A stretch of DNA of 64,000 nt from Chitinophaga eiseniae (lineage in GTDB: Bacteria; Bacteroidota; Bacteroidia; Chitinophagales; Chitinophagaceae): contig NZ_FUWZ01000002.1 of the NCBI RefSeq assembly GCF_900167135.1, forward strand, positions 1,700,651 to 1,764,650, in the 5' to 3' direction. The notes beneath the pieces are model-generated. The model did not search any database. It was not told the origin of the DNA and saw nothing but the letters and a program-made list of their open reading frames with translations. Shown one piece after another: positions 26,092-34,643 of this stretch. The stretch's first letter is position 1; each line of letters begins with the position of its first letter. The position numbers were made by a program, and so were the translations under genes.

Positions 26092-27420
26092 TTGAACGGT
26101 CATATACTTATTATAGACGACGAAGACCAGCTGCGGAAGCTCCTGAGCCGGTTGCTGTCACTGGAAGGTTACACCATGCATGAAGCGGCCAACGTTCGTT
26201 CCGCCCTGAAAATCCTGGAAAAAGAGGACATCAGCGTGGTATTGTCAGACGTGAAGTTGCCGGATGGCAACGGCGTGGAACTGGTACAAACGGTCCGCAG
26301 CCGTTTCCCGCAGGTGGAAACGATCGTCCTTACCGCCTATGGCAATATCGCCGACGGGGTACAGGCTATCAAGAACGGTGCTTTTGACTATATTACCAAA
26401 GGAGATGACAACAACCGCATTCTCCCGCTGGTCAGCAAAGCGATGGACAAAGCCCGGCTGCAGTTCCGCATCCGCGACCTGGAAAAGAAGATCGCCGGCA
26501 AATATAATTTCGACAATATCCTGGGCAATTCCCCTGAAATCAATACGGCCAAAGAGCTGGCCCGCAAGGTGGCTCCTACGGACATGACAGTGCTGCTGCT
26601 GGGCGAAACCGGCTCCGGCAAGGAGGTGTTTGCCCATGCTATCCATGAGGGCAGCAACAGGCGCCAGCAGCCGTTTGTGGCGGTCAACTGCAGCGCTATC
26701 GGTAAAGACATTCTCGAAAGTGAGTTGTTTGGCCATGTGGCCGGCGCCTTTACCGGGGCGGTAAAGGATAAGAAAGGCTTTTTCGAAGAGGCCCGGGGAG
26801 GCACCATCTTCCTGGACGAAATCGGCGAAATGCCGGTGGAATTGCAAGCCAAATTGCTGCGGGTGCTGGAAGCACAGGAGTTTTATAAAGTGGGAGAGGC
26901 TAAGCCGGTTAAAACCGACGTAAGGGTGATCGCCGCTACCAATCGCCACCTGGAGCAGGAAATAGCGGCAGGCCATTTCCGGGAAGACCTGTTTTACCGC
27001 CTGTCGGTGTTTCAGATCTCGCTGCCCTCGCTCAATGAGCGGAGAAAGGACATCCCGCTGCTGGCCACCTGGTTTATACAGCAGTTCTCCCCTAAACTGA
27101 ACAAACGCCTCACCGGTATGAGCCCCGCTTTTATGCAGGCGTTGCAGCAGCATAGCTGGAAAGGCAATATCCGTGAGCTGCGGAACGTAATAGAGCGGGC
27201 CGCCATTCTTACGGACACGGATACACTGGATGTGGCTTCCCTGCCTTTCGATTTCCAGCAGGGCGTGGATACGCCTTCGTCTATGCGCCTGGCGGAAATG
27301 GAGCGGAGTCACATCATCCGGGTGCTGGCCCATGTAAAAGGCAATAAAACCAAGGCGGCGGAGCTGTTGGATATTGGCCTCACCACCTTGTACAATAAAA
27401 TCCGGGAATATAATATCTGA
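26092..27420 (+). CDS. NtrC-family sigma54-dependent response regulator
   Basis: 442 residues. The receiver spans about 3-120 (LIIDDEDQ, Asp in VVLSDVKLPDG, Lys in YITKGD). The AAA+ domain spans about 140-375, with Walker A GETGSGKE, GAFTGA, Walker B GGTIFLDEI and REDLFYRLSVF. The C-terminal Fis-type helix-turn-helix is NKTKAAELLDIGLTTLYNKI. No ATG precedes the receiver; the frame is closed by a TAA four codons upstream, so the start must be the TTG at 26092 (or another weak codon). It is similar in plan to the activator at 13586-15019. There is no adjacent kinase. It converges with chrA, leaving 1 bp between stop codons. Confidence 0.93.
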   Translation: MNGHILIIDDEDQLRKLLSRLLSLEGYTMHEAANVRSALKILEKEDISVVLSDVKLPDGNGVELVQTVRSRFPQVETIVLTAYGNIADGVQAIKNGAFDYITKGDDNNRILPLVSKAMDKARLQFRIRDLEKKIAGKYNFDNILGNSPEINTAKELARKVAPTDMTVLLLGETGSGKEVFAHAIHEGSNRRQQPFVAVNCSAIGKDILESELFGHVAGAFTGAVKDKKGFFEEARGGTIFLDEIGEMPVELQAKLLRVLEAQEFYKVGEAKPVKTDVRVIAATNRHLEQEIAAGHFREDLFYRLSVFQISLPSLNERRKDIPLLATWFIQQFSPKLNKRLTGMSPAFMQALQQHSWKGNIRELRNVIERAAILTDTDTLDVASLPFDFQQGVDTPSSMRLAEMERSHIIRVLAHVKGNKTKAAELLDIGLTTLYNKIREYNI

Positions 27421-27421
27421 T

Positions 27422-28615
27422 TTATAGCAGCCAGCCCATAAGCAGGCAGGCTATTACGATAAACGGCGACGGCAGCCGGCTAAACAGCAGCAGCGCCAGG
27501 GTGGTAAACATGATCAGCAGGTTGTACCACGTGATCGGGATCGCAAAAAACAGGATCAGGGTGGCTGCCCACATAATACCTACCACCACGGAGTTAATCC
27601 CTTCCAATGCCCGGTAGATGACCACATATTTCTTCAGGTTATGCCAGATCGGAAAGAAAAAGAGCACCAGTAAAAGGCTGGGCAGGAAGATAGCGACAGG
27701 AGCAAGGATACAGCCGAGGAACTGGTAGCCCATCCCCAGGTTACGCATGGTCATCCCGCCTACATAGGCGGAAATGGAGAAGGTGGGTCCCGGCAGGGCC
27801 CTCATGATGCCGGCGCCGGTCAGCAACTCTTCTGCGCTCATATAGTTGGACTTGGCGCGGGTTACATACTGTTCCAGCATCATGGCGATGAGAATATCGC
27901 CGCCGCCGAAAACGAGGCTGCCGAAACGATAGAAGTTCTCAAACAGGTTAAAGGGACGGCGGGTGATCCATTCATGTGACCGCGCATATTCGGAGAGGAA
28001 ACCAGCCAGCACAAAAATCACCACAAACAGCCAGATATTCCCCCATTGTATTTTTTTAGGTTTGTCCGAAATATCGGGGATACGTTTGTTACTGAAGTTG
28101 GACACGATTCCCCCCAGTATGATCAGTGCCGGAAAGGTCCACGGCGATTTCAGGTAAAAGGCGGCAAACATGGCGACGATCATGATCACGAACGTTGCCA
28201 GGTTGTTGATGCTGATCCGGAAAGCTTTGACGCTCCCAAAGGCCAGGAAGCCTACCGCCATCGGCTGTACGTATTTAAAAATATCGGTCTGTAACGCGCG
28301 TTTGTCGAAGTACTGCAGCAGAAAACTAAGCGAACCCATCATTAAACAGGCCGGCGTGATCCAGATAAGCAGGGTAACGATGGCGAGCATAACGCCACCG
28401 CGTTTATAACCGATAAGGGTAAGTGTCTGGGAAGAGGAGGCGCCCGGAAGGAGCTGGCAGAAGGCGTTATATTCCATCAGTTCCTGTTCGGTAACGTCTT
28501 TTCGCTGGTACACGAATGTTTTCATCATCATTGCCAGGTGCCCCTGCGGACCACCGTAGGCAGTAATGCTATGTAATAGCACCGCTTTCAAAAAAGGTAT
28601 ATGACGTAGAAACAC
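27422..28615 (-). CDS. chrA: Chromate transporter, ChrA family
   Basis: 397 residues, about 10-12 membrane segments, with the two-fold duplicated CHR domain. The first half holds FLKAVLLHSITAYGGPQGHLAMM and LPGASSSQTLTLIGYKRGG. The second half holds FGSLVFGGGDILIAMMLEQYV and ALPGPTFSISAYVGGM. These are the family motifs (FGGP and PGP regions). Family members expel chromate from the cytoplasm, but many homologues have an untested substrate. It is transcribed alone. The divergent upstream region up to 28975 contains no other gene. Confidence 0.92.
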   Translation of the reverse strand: MFLRHIPFLKAVLLHSITAYGGPQGHLAMMMKTFVYQRKDVTEQELMEYNAFCQLLPGASSSQTLTLIGYKRGGVMLAIVTLLIWITPACLMMGSLSFLLQYFDKRALQTDIFKYVQPMAVGFLAFGSVKAFRISINNLATFVIMIVAMFAAFYLKSPWTFPALIILGGIVSNFSNKRIPDISDKPKKIQWGNIWLFVVIFVLAGFLSEYARSHEWITRRPFNLFENFYRFGSLVFGGGDILIAMMLEQYVTRAKSNYMSAEELLTGAGIMRALPGPTFSISAYVGGMTMRNLGMGYQFLGCILAPVAIFLPSLLLVLFFFPIWHNLKKYVVIYRALEGINSVVVGIMWAATLILFFAIPITWYNLLIMFTTLALLLFSRLPSPFIVIACLLMGWLL

Positions 28616-28975
28616 AGTTATTGATAAAGTGAATTCCGCTCGATGGATTCAATAAGTTAGTAAAAATAATCCGACAAAATACAACAGTGTTGCTAATAAT
28701 ACTAATCCGTAATATAATAAGGGCACAATACTTGTAATAAGGGTGGCTATCGTAATCGAATATGGCCTTTTATCCGTTGTAACTGGTTTGTACTGTGAAA
28801 CTTATAACCCACCGGCATGAAAGAGTGCCCGGACCAAAAAAGTGACCATATCAGAAAAACCTTGAAAAAAATAACCATGCTGAAAAGCCTGAAATAACCA
28901 GAACTTGCCCTTGCGCAGGATAAACGAAAAGTCCCGGTAGGTAGCCCTGCCGGGACTTTGAACATTATAGGAAGT
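28616..28975. other. 360-bp intergenic region between chrA and the oxygenase gene
   Basis: It is AT-rich on the left (28650-28740), which is presumably the chrA promoter region on the minus strand. A terminator hairpin lies on the right at 28928-28959. I see no gene; a 72-codon open frame on the minus strand has no protein-like features. Confidence 0.5.
28928..28959 (-). terminator. Intrinsic terminator of the 2OG-Fe oxygenase gene
   Basis: On the minus strand, AAGTCCCGG (28950-28958 side) pairs with CCGGGACTT (28929-28937 side), extended by AGG/CCT, followed by a short T stretch. It lies 17 bp after the oxygenase stop. Confidence 0.75.
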
Positions 28976-29932
28976 CTATTTTTTCAGTCCGATTTCGCGC
29001 AGGCGTTCATCGAGGTATTCGCCGGCGGTAACGGGTTCATAGGCCAGCGGGTTGTCGGCGGTAACGCAGCTCTCCAGGCAATCCAGTCTCATGGCGGACT
29101 TGGGGTGCAGGAAGAAAGGAATGGAATAACGGGAAGTGTGCCACATTTCGCGGGGAGGGTTTACCACCCGGTGGGTAGTGGACTTTAACCGGTTGTTGGT
29201 AAGCCGCTGCAGCATATCGCCTACGTTTACCACAATCTGTTCCGGAAGGGAGGTAACGGGCACCCAGTTGTTTTGTTTGTCCAGGATCTGTAACCCGTCG
29301 GCAGAAGCGCCCACCAGCAGGGTAATCAGGTTGATGTCTTCGTGTTGTTCCGCCCTGATGGCCGACTTGGGTTCCTCTTTGATAGGAGGGTAGTGGATCG
29401 CTCTCAGGATGGAGTTACCGTTGTGGATCTTATCGTCGAAGTAGCCTTCATCCAGGCCCAGGAACAGGGCGATAGCCTGTAACAGGTATCTGCCGGAAGT
29501 TTCAAAGCCACGGTAGGCTTTGAAGAACGTAGGCGTAAAAGCCGGTACTTCATCAACCTGCACATTCGGCGGATATTCTTCCCCAATGGGGTCGTTGTCT
29601 TCCACAGTTTGTCCAAACTGGAAAAACTCCTTCAGGTCTGGCGCCTCATATCCTTTGGCATGTTCTTTACCAAAAGAGGTGTAGCCGCGCTGGCCGGCCA
29701 GTTCCGGGATTTCATATTTATGTTTTGTGTCAAAGGGCAGCTGGAAGAACTGTTGCACATACTTGTAGAGGTCAGCAATCAGCTCGTCAGGAATGCCGTG
29801 ATTCTTTACTGCTACAAAACCAACTTCTTCGTAAGCTTTTCCCAGTTGCTGCACAAAGGCAGCTTTCCGGCTGGCGTCACCAGAGGTAAAGTCCGCCAGA
29901 TCTACAGAGGGGATGGAATGGGTTATTGCCAT
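28976..29932 (-). CDS. 2-oxoglutarate/Fe(II)-dependent oxygenase, IPNS-like
   Basis: 318 residues of the isopenicillin N synthase-like non-haem iron family. The N-terminal DIOX_N domain is IPSVDLADF...EVGFVAVKNHGIP. The jelly-roll core has the iron ligands His and Asp in EQHEDINLITLL and the distal His in STTHRVVNP. The 2-oxoglutarate-binding Arg is in RYSIPFFLHP. The oxidised substrate is unknown. It is a single gene with its own terminator. The upstream region holds inverted repeat C, which begins 35 bp before the start codon. Confidence 0.92.
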   Translation of the reverse strand: MAITHSIPSVDLADFTSGDASRKAAFVQQLGKAYEEVGFVAVKNHGIPDELIADLYKYVQQFFQLPFDTKHKYEIPELAGQRGYTSFGKEHAKGYEAPDLKEFFQFGQTVEDNDPIGEEYPPNVQVDEVPAFTPTFFKAYRGFETSGRYLLQAIALFLGLDEGYFDDKIHNGNSILRAIHYPPIKEEPKSAIRAEQHEDINLITLLVGASADGLQILDKQNNWVPVTSLPEQIVVNVGDMLQRLTNNRLKSTTHRVVNPPREMWHTSRYSIPFFLHPKSAMRLDCLESCVTADNPLAYEPVTAGEYLDERLREIGLKK

Positions 29933-29967
29933 ATTACATTGTTTTGGAGCGGTAAAGGTACGGATCC

Positions 29968-30062
29968 AATTACGAATTACGGATTACGAATTACGAATTG
30001 AGGTTTTCTTTAATGCATCTGCGTTTCCCAACTTCGTAATTCGTAATCCGTAATTCGTAATT
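29968..30062. repeat. Perfect 30-bp inverted repeat of AATTACG units (element C)
   Basis: The arms 29968-29997 and 30033-30062 are perfectly complementary over 30 bp. Each is a run of ATTACGA-type units (AATTACGAATTACGGATTACGAATTACGAA pattern). The 35-bp loop is unrelated. The right arm overlaps two bases of the stop codon of the exbD-like gene. Confidence 0.92.
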
Positions 30063-30591
30063 ATTTGAAGTAAGCTTCTTCCTGCCGGCTGATATCCACG
30101 ATAGCGTAGCGGTCTACCTGGTTGATCAGCATTTCATCCATGATATCGACTACATTTTCGTAGCGGGCCTGTTTATCGGCTTTGATCAGTACCATCAGGT
30201 CATGCTTGTGGGTGGCCTGGTATACAGCTTCTTTTTTCCGGATAATCACATCGCGGATGCCGTTACGATTGGAGAAGCTGGTGTAGCTGACCTGCGGCGG
30301 TGCGGCAGGGTCATCTCCCATGCCTTCATACCAGGCGATGCGGCCTTCCGGCCCGAGGATGACGGTCAGTGCTTTTTTAGCCGGGAGTGACATGGGGTTG
30401 CCGTCGCTGCGGGGCATCAGCAGCTGCATTGTCTTGGGTTGGGAGAGGGTAGTGGTCAGCATAAAAAAAGTGATCAGCAGGAAGCCCAGATCTACCATAG
30501 GTGTCATATCCACGCGGGTGGATTTTTTACTGCTGCGGGTATTTTTACTGTCGTGGCGTCCCTTGGGCGCGTCGTTGTTCATTTCAGCCAT
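30061..30591 (-). CDS. ExbD/TolR-like biopolymer transport protein
   Basis: 176 residues from the ATG at 30591. There is a short polar N-terminus, one membrane segment (about 30-50) within the motif TPMVDLGFLLITFFMLTT, then a periplasmic domain. The Asp in VDMTPMVDLGF is the conserved proton-pathway residue of ExbD/TolR. It normally works with ExbB/MotA-like and TonB-like partners to power outer-membrane transport, but no exbB or tonB gene lies next to it here. The frame continues 40 codons upstream across a terminator hairpin, so the internal ATG is the right start. Confidence 0.88.
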   Translation of the reverse strand: MAEMNNDAPKGRHDSKNTRSSKKSTRVDMTPMVDLGFLLITFFMLTTTLSQPKTMQLLMPRSDGNPMSLPAKKALTVILGPEGRIAWYEGMGDDPAAPPQVSYTSFSNRNGIRDVIIRKKEAVYQATHKHDLMVLIKADKQARYENVVDIMDEMLINQVDRYAIVDISRQEEAYFK

Positions 30592-30690
30592 AAGTAACGG
30601 TTTGGGATGTACGAAATTGGTTGAAAGCGCTTTCTGCATAAGAGATGCAGCGGACCTTGTTTTCCATAAGGGGTAGCAGCCGTATGGCAT

Positions 30691-30729
30691 AAAAAGAAAA
30701 AACCCGTACAAGCCAGGCCTGTACGGGTT
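30691..30729 (-). terminator. Intrinsic terminator of asnS
   Basis: AACCCGTACA (30701-30710) pairs with TGTACGGGTT (30720-30729) over 10 bp. On the minus strand the hairpin is followed by a T-rich stretch (30691-30700). It lies about 110 bp after the asnS stop and upstream of the exbD-like gene. Confidence 0.8.
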
Positions 30730-30838
30730 CCATAAATATCTAAAAAGAGAATGCCCGAAGGTAAATAAAAGTAGTTACAATGTAATCACAGTCTTGTCAA
30801 ACAATCAGGCGAATCAGTGATAATCTTGTTTGTCACCG

Positions 30839-32278
30839 TTAAAACTCGGCGCTCTTCGGTGTTCTGGGGAACGGTATTACGTCCCTGATGTTGGTCATGC
30901 CGGTGACGAACAGCATCATGCGTTCGAAGCCGAGACCGAAACCGGCGTGCGGTGCGGTACCAAAGCGGCGGGTGTCGAGATACCAGGACAGTTCTTCTAC
31001 CGGCACGTGCATTTCCTGCATGCGCCGCACCAGTTTGTCATAGTCCTCTTCACGCTGGGAGCCGCCCACGATTTCGCCGATGCCGGGGAACAGGATATCC
31101 ATGGCGCGAACGGTTTTATTATCGTCGTTGAGCTTCATGTAGAAAGACTTGATTTCTTTCGGGTAGTCCGTAAGGATCACCGGTTTCTTGAAATGTTTCT
31201 CTACAAGATAACGTTCATGTTCGCTCTGCAGATCGGCGCCCCATCCTTCGATGAGATACTGGAACTTCTTGTTTTTGTTGGGTTTGCTGTCTTTCAGGAT
31301 ATCGATCGCTTCAGTATAGGTGATGCGAACGAATTCGTTGTGCAGCACAAATTCCAGTTTTTCGATCAGGCCCATTTCACTGCGTTCCTGCTGTGGTTTC
31401 TGTTTTTCCTCTTCAGCCAGGCGGGTAGCGAGGAAGTCGAGGTCTTCGCGGTTATGCTCCAGGATATGGCTGATGAGCGATTTGATGAATGCTTCAGCGA
31501 GGTCCATGTTATCTTCGAGTGCATAGAAGGCCATTTCCGGTTCAATCATCCAGAACTCAGCGAGGTGGCGGGCGGTGTTGGAGTTCTCTGCGCGGAAAGT
31601 AGGACCGAAGGTGTAGATTTCACCAAAGGCCATGGCGCCGAGTTCCCCTTCCAGCTGGCCGGACACGGTAAGGTTAGTAGACCTGCCGAAGAAGTCTTCT
31701 TTATAATCGATTTCGCCTGCTTCCGTGCGGGGCGGGTTTTTCATGTCGAGGGTGGTTACCCGGAACATTTCGCCTGCGCCTTCTGCGTCAGACGCTGTGA
31801 CGATGGGGGTATGCAGGTATACAAAACCACGGTCGTTAAAGAACTTATGTACTGCGAATGCCAGCGAATGACGGATCCTGAAAATAGCGCCGAAGGTGTT
31901 GGTGCGGAAACGAAGGTGTGCGATCTCACGCAGGTATTCCAGACTGGGCTTGTTTTTCAGCTGCAGCGGATATTTTTCCGGGTCGCAGTCGCCCAGTATT
32001 TCGAGTGTGGCTGCTTTCAGTTCCACACGCTGACCTTTACCCATAGAAGGGATGACTTCACCGGTAGCGCTGATGGCGGCGCCGGTGGTGATCCTTTTCA
32101 GCAGGGCAGCATCGGTATTTTCAGCATCGATAACGATCTGTAAATTATTATTGGTAGAGCCGTCGTTTAAAGCTATAAACTGGTTGTTACGGAAAGACCG
32201 CACCCAACCTTTTACCGTTGCTTCATAATGCGTCTTGTCGTCCGACAAGATTTGTTTGACTTTCAGTCTCTGGCTCAT
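30839..32278 (-). CDS. asnS: Asparaginyl-tRNA synthetase
   Basis: 479 residues. It charges tRNA-Asn with asparagine in the cytoplasm. An N-terminal OB-fold anticodon-binding domain (about 15-110, VKGWVRSFRNNQFIALND) is followed by the class II catalytic core. Motif 2 is in FGPTFRAENSNTARHLAEFWMIEPEMAF and motif 3 is in GFGLGFERMMLFVTG. The ending IRDVIPFPRTPKSAEF is diagnostic for AsnRS rather than AspRS. The length is normal. It is a single gene with its own terminator, separated from rho by a divergent 460-bp region. Confidence 0.97.
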   Translation of the reverse strand: MSQRLKVKQILSDDKTHYEATVKGWVRSFRNNQFIALNDGSTNNNLQIVIDAENTDAALLKRITTGAAISATGEVIPSMGKGQRVELKAATLEILGDCDPEKYPLQLKNKPSLEYLREIAHLRFRTNTFGAIFRIRHSLAFAVHKFFNDRGFVYLHTPIVTASDAEGAGEMFRVTTLDMKNPPRTEAGEIDYKEDFFGRSTNLTVSGQLEGELGAMAFGEIYTFGPTFRAENSNTARHLAEFWMIEPEMAFYALEDNMDLAEAFIKSLISHILEHNREDLDFLATRLAEEEKQKPQQERSEMGLIEKLEFVLHNEFVRITYTEAIDILKDSKPNKNKKFQYLIEGWGADLQSEHERYLVEKHFKKPVILTDYPKEIKSFYMKLNDDNKTVRAMDILFPGIGEIVGGSQREEDYDKLVRRMQEMHVPVEELSWYLDTRRFGTAPHAGFGLGFERMMLFVTGMTNIRDVIPFPRTPKSAEF

Positions 32279-32739
32279 AAAAAATTAAATTTTGGATTGC
32301 AAAAATAAGTGTTCTCCGTCATAGTCCATAGCATCTTATAGCGGCCGCTACAAGATAATTACTCCTGCCGGGTTGCAAAAAAAATGTTAAAAATGGATAT
32401 AATATAAAAAAGGATATATGTTGGGGGCGGGTTTTAAGGGCCGCGCCCTTCCGCATTTATAGCCGGAACGGCGAGGCCGGAATGGCGTCACAGCGGTGAC
32501 TGCGGGGCGTTTGGGCTGAAATTTTTTTGGATAATAATAAAACTTGTTTTAATCTTGCGGTATAATCTGACTGATTAAGTTCAAATTCACGCCTTCATCA
32601 GCAGTTCCTAAACTCAATCATTCCCTATCAAATTTAATAATCTATTAAATTTCTTGACACAAAACAATTATTTGTAATTGGTGTATGTTGGTATGCAGTG
32701 GTACCCGCCTCACAACACTTCTAAAATTTGACAACACAG
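32279..32739. other. Divergent asnS-rho intergenic region, rho leader
   Basis: 461 bp without a gene. It holds a promoter-like site at 32527-32557, which would give rho a leader of about 180 nt. A GC-rich stretch with inverted-repeat character lies at about 32435-32510. A long leader fits the known autoregulation of rho in other bacteria, but no specific structure is proven here. Confidence 0.5.
32527..32557 (+). promoter_or_regulatory. Putative rho promoter, Bacteroidota type
   Basis: TTG at 32527-32529, a 20-nt spacer, then TAATCTTG at 32550-32557, one mismatch from TAnnTTTG. It lies about 180 bp upstream of the rho start. Confidence 0.4.
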
Positions 32740-34458
32740 ATGATGTACGACATCTTACAATTGAACGACATGCTCGTTCCTGAGCTGCTTGACATTGCAG
32801 AGAAGCTTGATGTTCCCAACGCGAAAAAATTGAACAAACAGGACCTGATCTACAAAATTCTGGACAAACAAGCAGTGATGGCCTCAGAAGATAACCAGTC
32901 CAACGGAGAAGAGAAAAAAGCACGCAAACGCAAACCTGTAAAGAAAGAAGAAGCGCATCAAGAGACTGAAGAACCCTCCTCCGCCGCGGAAGAAAAACCA
33001 GCCGCTAAAAAATCTACCAAAAAAGTTTCCGGAAGCAAAACAAAAGAAGTAGAAGCAGCACCCGCTCCTGCTCCCGCTCCGGCAGCTAAATCTAAAATAA
33101 AAGATTTCGATATAGACCTGGACAGCATTCCTTCGCTCACTTTTGACGATGATGATGATATCATCATTCCTGCTTTCACCGAAGATGAAGCGGAAGAAGA
33201 AGAGGAAGCAGCACCTGTTCCGGCACTGGAAGAAGAAGAAGAGGAGGACGATGATTTTGTGATGCCGGAAGGTCTGGACCCGGTTGTTCCTGCTGCGCAG
33301 AAACAGCGCTACCCTAAGAAGGACGTAGCTTTCAACATAGAGTTTGACGGTGTGATCCTCAGTGAAGGCGTACTGGAAATGATGCCCGACGGCTACGGTT
33401 TCCTCCGCTCTTCTGATTATAACTACCTGAGCTCCCCCGATGATATTTATGTATCTCCTTCCCAGATCAAGCTGTTTGGCCTGAAAACCGGCGACACTGT
33501 GAACGGTTCCGTTCGCCCGCCGAAAGAAGGAGAGAAGTATTTTGCACTGCTGAAAGTGGAAACGATCAACGGCAAGTCACCGGAAGAAGTACGCGACCGC
33601 GTGCCTTTTGACTACCTGACGCCGCTGTTCCCCTTCGAGAAACTGAAGCTCACTACTACTTCCAATAACTACTCCACCCGTATCATGGACATGTTCACCC
33701 CCATCGGTAAAGGACAGCGCGGCCTCATCGTGGCGCAACCGAAAGTGGGTAAAACCATGCTGCTGAAAGAAGTAGCCAACGCCATCGCTACCAATCACCC
33801 CGAAATTTATCTGATGGTGGTACTGATCGATGAACGTCCGGAAGAGGTGACCGATATGGAACGCAGCGTAAAAGCAGAAGTGATCGCCTCTACGTTCGAC
33901 GAACCGGCTGAAAAACACGTGAAAGTGTCTGCTATCGCTTTGCAGAAAGCAAAACGCCTGGTAGAATGCGGCCACGATGTAGTGATCCTGCTCGACTCCA
34001 TCACCCGTCTGGCAAGAGCCCACAATACCGTTGCCCCTGCCTCCGGCAAGGTGCTGAGCGGTGGTGTGGAAGCCAACGCCATGCAGAAACCCAAACAATT
34101 CTTCGGCGCCGCCCGTAAAATAGAACACGGCGGTTCCCTCACCATCCTGGCCACTGCCCTGATCGATACAGGTTCCAAAATGGACGAGGTGATCTTCGAA
34201 GAGTTTAAAGGTACCGGTAACATGGAGCTGGCGCTTGACCGCAAACTGGCCAACAAACGTATCTTCCCGGCAATCGACGTATCTGCGTCTTCTACCCGCC
34301 GCGACGATCTGCTGCTCGATAAGGACGCGCTCAAACGTATCCACATCCTGCGCAATCACCTGGCAGATATGAATACGGACGAATCCATGCACTTCATGCT
34401 GCAGCATATGCGTGGTACCAAAAACAACGAAGAATTCCTGATCTCCATGAACGGATAA
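32740..34458 (+). CDS. rho: Transcription termination factor Rho
   Basis: About 572 residues. The hexameric RNA-DNA helicase ends transcription. The N-terminal Rho-N/SAP-like domain spans 1-45. A long low-complexity insert at about 50-195 starts Lys-rich, then becomes Ala/Pro-rich and then very acidic. The RNA-binding cold-shock-like domain (GVLEMMPDGYGFLRS) and the ATPase domain follow, with Walker A QPKVGKT, the Walker B region VVILLDSITR, the Q loop GGVEANAMQKPKQFFGAAR and the R loop GTGNMEL. The insert is typical of Bacteroidota and makes the protein about 150 residues longer than E. coli Rho. I chose the ATG at 32740; a TTG lies four codons upstream. A strong terminator follows. Confidence 0.97.
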   Translation: MMYDILQLNDMLVPELLDIAEKLDVPNAKKLNKQDLIYKILDKQAVMASEDNQSNGEEKKARKRKPVKKEEAHQETEEPSSAAEEKPAAKKSTKKVSGSKTKEVEAAPAPAPAPAAKSKIKDFDIDLDSIPSLTFDDDDDIIIPAFTEDEAEEEEEAAPVPALEEEEEEDDDFVMPEGLDPVVPAAQKQRYPKKDVAFNIEFDGVILSEGVLEMMPDGYGFLRSSDYNYLSSPDDIYVSPSQIKLFGLKTGDTVNGSVRPPKEGEKYFALLKVETINGKSPEEVRDRVPFDYLTPLFPFEKLKLTTTSNNYSTRIMDMFTPIGKGQRGLIVAQPKVGKTMLLKEVANAIATNHPEIYLMVVLIDERPEEVTDMERSVKAEVIASTFDEPAEKHVKVSAIALQKAKRLVECGHDVVILLDSITRLARAHNTVAPASGKVLSGGVEANAMQKPKQFFGAARKIEHGGSLTILATALIDTGSKMDEVIFEEFKGTGNMELALDRKLANKRIFPAIDVSASSTRRDDLLLDKDALKRIHILRNHLADMNTDESMHFMLQHMRGTKNNEEFLISMNG

Positions 34459-34480
34459 TCAGGAGTCCAAACTCATAATG

Positions 34481-34512
34481 AAAAAAAGCCCCGCCACCGG
34501 CGGGGCTTTTTT
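34481..34512 (+). terminator. Strong intrinsic terminator after rho
   Basis: GCCCCGCC (34488-34495) and GGCGGGGC (34499-34506) form a perfect 8-bp stem with an ACC loop, with A residues before and a T6 run after. It begins about 22 bp after the stop codon. Confidence 0.92.
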
Positions 34513-34557
34513 GTGCGTCAATATGTATCAGGCAAAAACAAAAGCACTTAAAACAAG

Positions 34558-34588
34558 AATCCCGCTACAGTAATACTGCAGCGGGATT
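34558..34588 (-). terminator. Hairpin terminator of the outer-membrane barrel gene
   Basis: The 13-nt arms 34558-34570 and 34576-34588 pair with one mismatch (AATCCCGCTACAG / CTGCAGCGGGATT) around a five-base loop. On the minus strand it follows the barrel gene stop by 55 bp. Confidence 0.75.
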
Positions 34589-34643
34589 ATCCAATCTATC
34601 TAACCTTTTGACTTTCTTATGTAAAACATTCAATCAATACGGA

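Noticed and set aside
28747..28965. 72-codon open frame on the minus strand between chrA and the oxygenase gene
   Set aside because: It contains the terminator hairpin within its coding part and shows no protein features.
30830..32143. 437-codon open frame on the plus strand opposite asnS
   Set aside because: It lies wholly antisense to a clear asparaginyl-tRNA synthetase. Its translation is rich in Phe, His and Val and has no domain; it mirrors codon bias of the real gene.
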